NCBI GenBank assembly: GCA_020849935.1
Contig: JADZFJ010000538.1
Location: forward strand, 1 to 9,566
Origin: Crocinitomix sp.
GTDB lineage: Bacteria > Bacteroidota > Bacteroidia > Flavobacteriales_D > Crocinitomicaceae
Reading direction: 5' to 3'
DNA: 9,566 bases
Shown here: positions 6,094-9,566 of the stretch, piece after piece
Layout of the letters: every line of letters starts with the position of its first letter
Position numbering within the stretch: the first letter of the stretch is position 1
Program-made: the position numbers and the translations under genes
Notes under the pieces: model-generated
What the model was told of the DNA's origin: nothing
Seen by the model: the letters and a program-made list of their open reading frames with translations, nothing else
Database searches by the model: none

Positions 6094-7182
6094 CTATTGG
6101 TAACAACGAGTCCCGCCTATTGAATCCCTTTCAGCGCCTGTAACTGACTTTAAAATATTAATTTCTTCACGTAAATTTAACAGTCCCAAAAAGGCAAAAA
6201 TTAAGGCTTCTTTTGAGGCAATAATTTGGGGCTTTGGAAGGACAATTTCTGCCGTTGTTTTTTCTTGGATTAATTGAATCAGAAATCCATTAAATGCGCC
6301 ACCTCCAGTTGTTAAAACATTTTTGATTTGGTAAAAATTAAGCACTTTAGCAATTTGAACCGCTTCATGTTCGACAATTGTCCTCAAAACATCCTTAACA
6401 GGATGATTTATTAAAAACGCATCAATAATCGGGTAAAAATGTTGGTTTAACCATTCAATTCCTAATGATTTCGGAAAAGTTTTAGAATAATAGGCTAAAC
6501 CATTGAGTTCGTTCAATAATTCAATCAGAATTTTTCCTGATCTAGCCATGTCTCCATTTTTATCAAAATCAACTTGGAAATGGTGAGACATCAATTTATT
6601 TAAGGGTAGGTTGCAGGGACAAATATCGAACGCTACACGTTGGTTGTGATGCCTAAAACTAATATTTGAAATTCCTCCAAGATTCAGGCAGGCTTCGTAT
6701 TGTCCAAAAAGTAATTCATCGCCAATTGGAACTAAGGGTGCTCCTTGTCCGCCTAACTTGACATCCCCAATTCGAAAGTCATTTACCACCAACAACCCGG
6801 TTGTTTTCGCCAATACATTACCATCACCAATTTGAACGGTGATTCCCTTTTCAGGTTGGTGAAAAATCGTGTGCCCATGCGAAGACACCAAGGAAACAGT
6901 TTTGTTTTGCAAGGATTCTTTTCGAAATTGATTCACTTCTTCCCCTAAAAATTGGCCATAGGCTTCGTGCAATTTTTTCAAATCCAACTCATCAAGGAAG
7001 AATGCCTTTTTTAGCAGATTTTTCCACTCGTCTGTATAAGCCACTTCTTTTGTGATAATTTCATGGATAATCCATTGTGAATTAACTTTTTCAAAGACAG
7101 CATAACACAGGTCTAATCCATCCAACGAAGTGCCTGACATGAGTCCAATCACCCCTACCTCCTTCATTCTTTTAAATCCCAT
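6094..7182 (-). CDS. anmK: Anhydro-N-acetylmuramic acid kinase
   Basis: This cytoplasmic enzyme opens and phosphorylates 1,6-anhydro-MurNAc from cell-wall turnover to give MurNAc-6-phosphate, in the ASKHA kinase fold. Its 362 residues are close to family length. Visible motifs are VIGLMSGTSLDGLD (11-24), SSHGHTIFHQP (100-110), VNDFRIGDVKLGGQGAPLVP (133-152), NLGGISNISF (167-176), FDICPCN (185-191) with the expected catalytic Asp186, TGGGAFNGFL (292-301) and a C-terminal VTGAERDSIGG. The start at 7182 gives five extra residues; the ATG at codon 6 (7165-7167) begins MKEVGVIGLMSG, fits E. coli AnmK better, and may be the true start. The gene is transcribed away from the acyl-CoA dehydrogenase. 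No MurNAc-6P etherase gene is in view. Confidence 0.95.
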   Translation of the reverse strand: MGFKRMKEVGVIGLMSGTSLDGLDLCYAVFEKVNSQWIIHEIITKEVAYTDEWKNLLKKAFFLDELDLKKLHEAYGQFLGEEVNQFRKESLQNKTVSLVSSHGHTIFHQPEKGITVQIGDGNVLAKTTGLLVVNDFRIGDVKLGGQGAPLVPIGDELLFGQYEACLNLGGISNISFRHHNQRVAFDICPCNLPLNKLMSHHFQVDFDKNGDMARSGKILIELLNELNGLAYYSKTFPKSLGIEWLNQHFYPIIDAFLINHPVKDVLRTIVEHEAVQIAKVLNFYQIKNVLTTGGGAFNGFLIQLIQEKTTAEIVLPKPQIIASKEALIFAFLGLLNLREEINILKSVTGAERDSIGGTRCYQ

Positions 7183-7204
7183 TAATGTATTCCTAAAATA
7201 TTAC

Positions 7205-7212
7205 TAAATTTG
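7205..7212 (+). promoter_or_regulatory. Possible -7 box for the acyl-CoA dehydrogenase
   Basis: TAAATTTG matches the Bacteroidota TAnnTTTG element in the anmK/acyl-CoA dehydrogenase divergent region. Transcription would begin near 7217-7220, right at the start of the hairpin at 7219-7239. The -33 region (around 7183-7187) has only ATG where TTG is expected, so the match is partial. Confidence 0.4.
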
Positions 7213-7218
7213 TCCCCA

Positions 7219-7239
7219 TCTGAACTTTTTGAGTTCAGA
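7219..7239 (+). promoter_or_regulatory. Perfect 8-bp inverted repeat in the acyl-CoA dehydrogenase leader
   Basis: TCTGAACT (7219-7226) pairs fully with AGTTCAGA (7232-7239) across the 5-nt spacer TTTTG. It sits between the -7-like box and the ATG at 7280. It could be an operator for a dimeric regulator or a stem-loop at the 5' end of the mRNA. No T-run follows on either strand, so it is not an intrinsic terminator. The symmetry is seen directly; the role is inferred. Confidence 0.5.
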
Positions 7240-7279
7240 AATGTTAGACAAGATAACTATTTATTTCAAAGCTAAGTTG

Positions 7280-8422
7280 ATGGATTTTAAATTTACAGAA
7301 GAACAAATAGCAGTGAGAGATGCTGCAAGAGATTTCGCACAAAACGTGCTAAAATCTGGCGTTATTGAAAGAGACATTCACGCGAAATTTCCAGTCGAAG
7401 AAGCAAAGCAACTTGGTGAACTTGGCTTTTTAGGGATGATGGTTGATCCAAAATACGGCGGTGGCGGTATGGATGCCGTTTCATACGTTTTGGCGATGGA
7501 AGAAATTTCTAAAGTAGATGCTTCAATGGCAGTTTGCATGTCTGTGTGCAACTCATTGGTGTGTTGGGGATTAGAAACATTTGGGACAGAAGAACAAAAA
7601 CAAAAGTATTTAGCTCCAATTGCTCGTGGAGAAAAAATTGGGGCATTCTGTTTATCAGAACCAGAGGCTGGATCGGATGCAACTTCTCAACAAACTAGTG
7701 CGATTGATAAAGGTGATCACTATTTGTTAAACGGAACAAAAAACTGGATTACCAACGGAAGTTCTGCTTCTATTTATTTAGTAATTGCTCAAACTGATCG
7801 TGAAAAAGGACATCGTGGAATTAATGCCTTAATTATTGAAAGAGGAATGGAAGGATTTGTGGTTGGTGCGAAAGAAGATAAAATGGGAATTCGCGGATCA
7901 GACACACATACATTGATTTTTAACGATGTAAAAGTTCCAAAAGAAAATAGAATTGGCGAGGATGGATTCGGATTTAAATTTGCTATGCAAACCTTAGGAG
8001 GCGGAAGAATTGGTATCGCTTCGCAAGCCCTTGGAATTGCTTCAGGTGCTTTTGATTTGGCTGTTGCTTATTCGAAAGAACGTAAAACGTTTGGTAAAGA
8101 AATCAATAAACACCAAGCGATTGCCTTCAAATTGGCGGATATGGCGACACAAGTTCATGCAGCTCGTTTAATGTGTTTGAATGCCGCTTCTTTGAAAGAT
8201 CAAGGGGAAGATTACACAGAAGCTGCGGCGATGGCGAAATTATATGCTTCAGAAATTGCTCAATTTGTCACCACCGAAGCCGTTCAAATTCACGGTGGAT
8301 ACGGATATGTTCGTGAATACCATGTTGAACGAATGATGAGAGATGCTAAAATCACGCAAATTTATGAAGGTACTTCAGAGATTCAAAAAATTGTGATTTC
8401 AAGAAGCGTTTTAGCCGACTAA
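7280..8422 (+). CDS. Acyl-CoA dehydrogenase (short-chain/butyryl-CoA type)
   Basis: This FAD-dependent enzyme introduces the alpha-beta double bond in acyl-CoA and passes electrons to ETF. The product from the ATG at 7280 is 380 residues, the usual length, and begins MDFKFTEEQ as family members do. The frame is open upstream to a TTG at 7229 and an ATG at 7241, but those 17 residues do not look like the family and partly overlap a hairpin. Motifs are FCLSEPEAGSDA, NGTKNWITNGSSAS, GRIGIASQALGIASGAFD, IHGGYGYVREY and the C-terminal ITQIYEGTSEIQ, whose YEG Glu (residue 363) is in the catalytic-base position of short- and medium-chain enzymes. It is the only plus-strand gene and is monocistronic, with its own terminator. 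Chain length versus branched-chain substrate cannot be decided by eye. Confidence 0.94.
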   Translation: MDFKFTEEQIAVRDAARDFAQNVLKSGVIERDIHAKFPVEEAKQLGELGFLGMMVDPKYGGGGMDAVSYVLAMEEISKVDASMAVCMSVCNSLVCWGLETFGTEEQKQKYLAPIARGEKIGAFCLSEPEAGSDATSQQTSAIDKGDHYLLNGTKNWITNGSSASIYLVIAQTDREKGHRGINALIIERGMEGFVVGAKEDKMGIRGSDTHTLIFNDVKVPKENRIGEDGFGFKFAMQTLGGGRIGIASQALGIASGAFDLAVAYSKERKTFGKEINKHQAIAFKLADMATQVHAARLMCLNAASLKDQGEDYTEAAAMAKLYASEIAQFVTTEAVQIHGGYGYVREYHVERMMRDAKITQIYEGTSEIQKIVISRSVLAD

Positions 8423-8441
8423 TTGAATACAGAATTAATAG

Positions 8442-8478
8442 AATCAGGTAATTTCAAGTAAGTTACCTGATTTTTTTT
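8442..8478 (+). terminator. Intrinsic terminator after the acyl-CoA dehydrogenase
   Basis: AATCAGGTAA (8442-8451) pairs perfectly with TTACCTGATT (8463-8472) across an 11-nt loop, and eight T residues (8471-8478) follow. The hairpin starts 20 nt after the stop codon. On the minus strand only a broken T-rich stretch follows the same stem, so it should stop the plus-strand transcript well and the convergent murF transcript less well. Confidence 0.9.
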
Positions 8479-8500
8479 GTCCTAAATTATCGTTTGATGC

Positions 8501-9566
8501 TTACAGATAAGGAATCACTTCTTCTAACCGAATCCCTCTCGAACCTTTGAGCAGTACGATAGAATCATCAATAAAAGAAAGATCAAATTGATCAACGAAT
8601 GATTTCCAATCCTTGTAGGTTGGAAAAGTTGATTCAATTTTTGAGAACTCTTCCCCAACCAAAAATGCGTTTAATTGATTTTCAGCTAAAAACCGAACGA
8701 TTTTTGAATGCTCTTCGTTCGAAATAGGCCCTAATTCACGCATATCTCCCAAAATTGCTAATTTATTTGGACCTTCTACTTGAATAAAACTCTCCAACGC
8801 TGCCTTCATACTCGTCGCATTCGCATTGTAACAATCAACAATTAGGGTATTTCGTTGCGTTTTTGTTACCTGTGATCGATTATTGGTAGGGAGATAATTT
8901 GCGATGGCTTCATTCATTTTGTCTTTATCGACATCAAAATAAACACCAAGTGCAAGCGCCAATAAAAAATTGGTAAAATTATAGGTGCCAACTAATTTAG
9001 ACTGAATCTCATCCGATTGATAATCGTTACTTTGCCATTTAAATCGAATGAATGGGGATTGTCCAGTCACTTGTCCATAGACAATTCCATTTTCACCATT
9101 ATACGTGATTGCTTCCACCGAACTCGGCAAAATTCCTTTTAAGGTTTCATCCACCGCATTCACAAAAATTTTACCACCAGATTTTGCGATAAAATCATAC
9201 ATCTCCCCTTTTGTCTTTACAACACCTGCCAACGAGCCAAAACCTTCGATATGTGCCGCCCCAATATTGGTAATTATGCCAATGGTAGGCTCGGCAATCT
9301 CAGCAAGTTCTTTGATATCACCTGGTTTATTTGCTCCCATTTCTATGATGGCTACTTCGTGGGACGCATTTAATTCCAAGAGGGTAAAAGGTACACCTAA
9401 ATGATTATTTAAATTGCCCTTCGTAACTAACACATTATACTTACAATTTAAGACCGCCCCTGCTAATTCTTTCGTGGTGGTTTTTCCATTACTCCCTGTA
9501 ATACCAATGACAGGGATGTTAAATTGTCTTCGATGAAATCTCGCTAAATCTTGGAGGGTCAGTAAG
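8501..9566 (-). CDS. murF: UDP-MurNAc-tripeptide--D-Ala-D-Ala ligase, N-terminus off the window
   Basis: This cytoplasmic Mur ligase adds D-Ala-D-Ala to UDP-MurNAc-tripeptide with ATP, the last soluble step of the peptidoglycan precursor. The frame stays open past a GTG at 9433 to the window edge. Upstream of it I read L-L-T-L-Q-D-L-A-R-F, then IPVIGITGSNGKTTTKELAG, which contains the ATP P-loop (GSNGKTTTK). A start at 9433 would lose that loop, so the gene is partial and not short. Further motifs are TKGNLNNHLGVP, IIEMGANKPGDI, TNIGAAHIEGFGS, KTKGEM (with the probable carbamylated Lys), VDCYNANATSM and ILGDMRELG. About 354 residues are visible; roughly 70 N-terminal residues are expected beyond the edge. 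It converges on the acyl-CoA dehydrogenase. Confidence 0.95.
   Translation of the reverse strand, partial: LLTLQDLARFHRRQFNIPVIGITGSNGKTTTKELAGAVLNCKYNVLVTKGNLNNHLGVPFTLLELNASHEVAIIEMGANKPGDIKELAEIAEPTIGIITNIGAAHIEGFGSLAGVVKTKGEMYDFIAKSGGKIFVNAVDETLKGILPSSVEAITYNGENGIVYGQVTGQSPFIRFKWQSNDYQSDEIQSKLVGTYNFTNFLLALALGVYFDVDKDKMNEAIANYLPTNNRSQVTKTQRNTLIVDCYNANATSMKAALESFIQVEGPNKLAILGDMRELGPISNEEHSKIVRFLAENQLNAFLVGEEFSKIESTFPTYKDWKSFVDQFDLSFIDDSIVLLKGSRGIRLEEVIPYL

Noticed and set aside
7229..7279. Longer acyl-CoA dehydrogenase start at TTG 7229 or ATG 7241
   Set aside because: The extra 17 residues do not resemble the family N-terminus, the TTG lies in the loop of the inverted repeat, and the ATG at 7280 gives the standard MDFKFTEEQ beginning and length.
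8501..9433. A complete 310-residue murF starting at GTG 9433
   Set aside because: The same frame is open to the window edge and encodes the essential P-loop upstream, so the gene continues beyond 9566.
6094..9566. A cell-wall recycling cluster formed by anmK and murF
   Set aside because: They are in separate transcripts with an unrelated acyl-CoA dehydrogenase between them, and no other recycling gene is present, so adjacency is not evidence of a shared system.

Overview
The window is AT-rich and densely coded. It looks like a conserved chromosomal core segment of a Bacteroidota genome, most likely Flavobacteriia/Flavobacteriales, rather than an accessory island. The clues are the exbB-exbD-tonB-folC gene order, proteins resembling flavobacterial homologues as I remember them, and a promoter of the Bacteroidota type (TTG, 19 bp, TAnnTTTG) in front of the tRNA gene. 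The family placement is inference; no database search was possible.

Layout, left to right. A tRNA-Val gene (minus strand, last bases cut off by the window edge) sits behind its own promoter at about 110-142. Then comes a block of minus-strand genes, read right to left: anmK (6094-7182), a Glu/Leu/Phe/Val dehydrogenase (4783-6015), nhaD (3298-4779), exbB (2548-3255), exbD (2129-2530), tonB (1374-2102) and folC (159-1373). From the dehydrogenase to folC the gaps are 3, 42, 17, 26 and 0 nt, which suggests one long operon or two overlapping ones. A short divergent region (7183-7279) separates anmK from a plus-strand acyl-CoA dehydrogenase (about 7280-8422), which ends in a strong intrinsic terminator at 8442-8478. 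The right end holds murF on the minus strand, convergent with the acyl-CoA dehydrogenase. Its stop is at 8501 and its reading frame runs unbroken off the window at 9566, so its N-terminus is missing.

How the genes work together. ExbB, ExbD and TonB form the inner-membrane motor that passes proton-motive force to outer-membrane TonB-dependent receptors. NhaD is a Na+/H+ antiporter acting on the same ion gradients. The dehydrogenase links amino acids to 2-oxo acids. FolC makes folylpolyglutamates. AnmK recycles anhydro-MurNAc from the cell wall and MurF completes the UDP-MurNAc-pentapeptide. The acyl-CoA dehydrogenase belongs to fatty-acid or branched-chain acyl-CoA oxidation.

I found no undescribed system, mobile element, CRISPR array or defence locus. 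The points worth a second look are small: a perfect 8-bp hairpin at the predicted 5' end of the acyl-CoA dehydrogenase mRNA, a TonB with a Gly/Asn-rich linker and no His in its membrane helix, a His-rich loop in NhaD, a dehydrogenase with a leucine-dehydrogenase-like substrate region, a zero-gap tonB/folC junction, and purine-rich Shine-Dalgarno-like sites in a phylum that seldom uses them.
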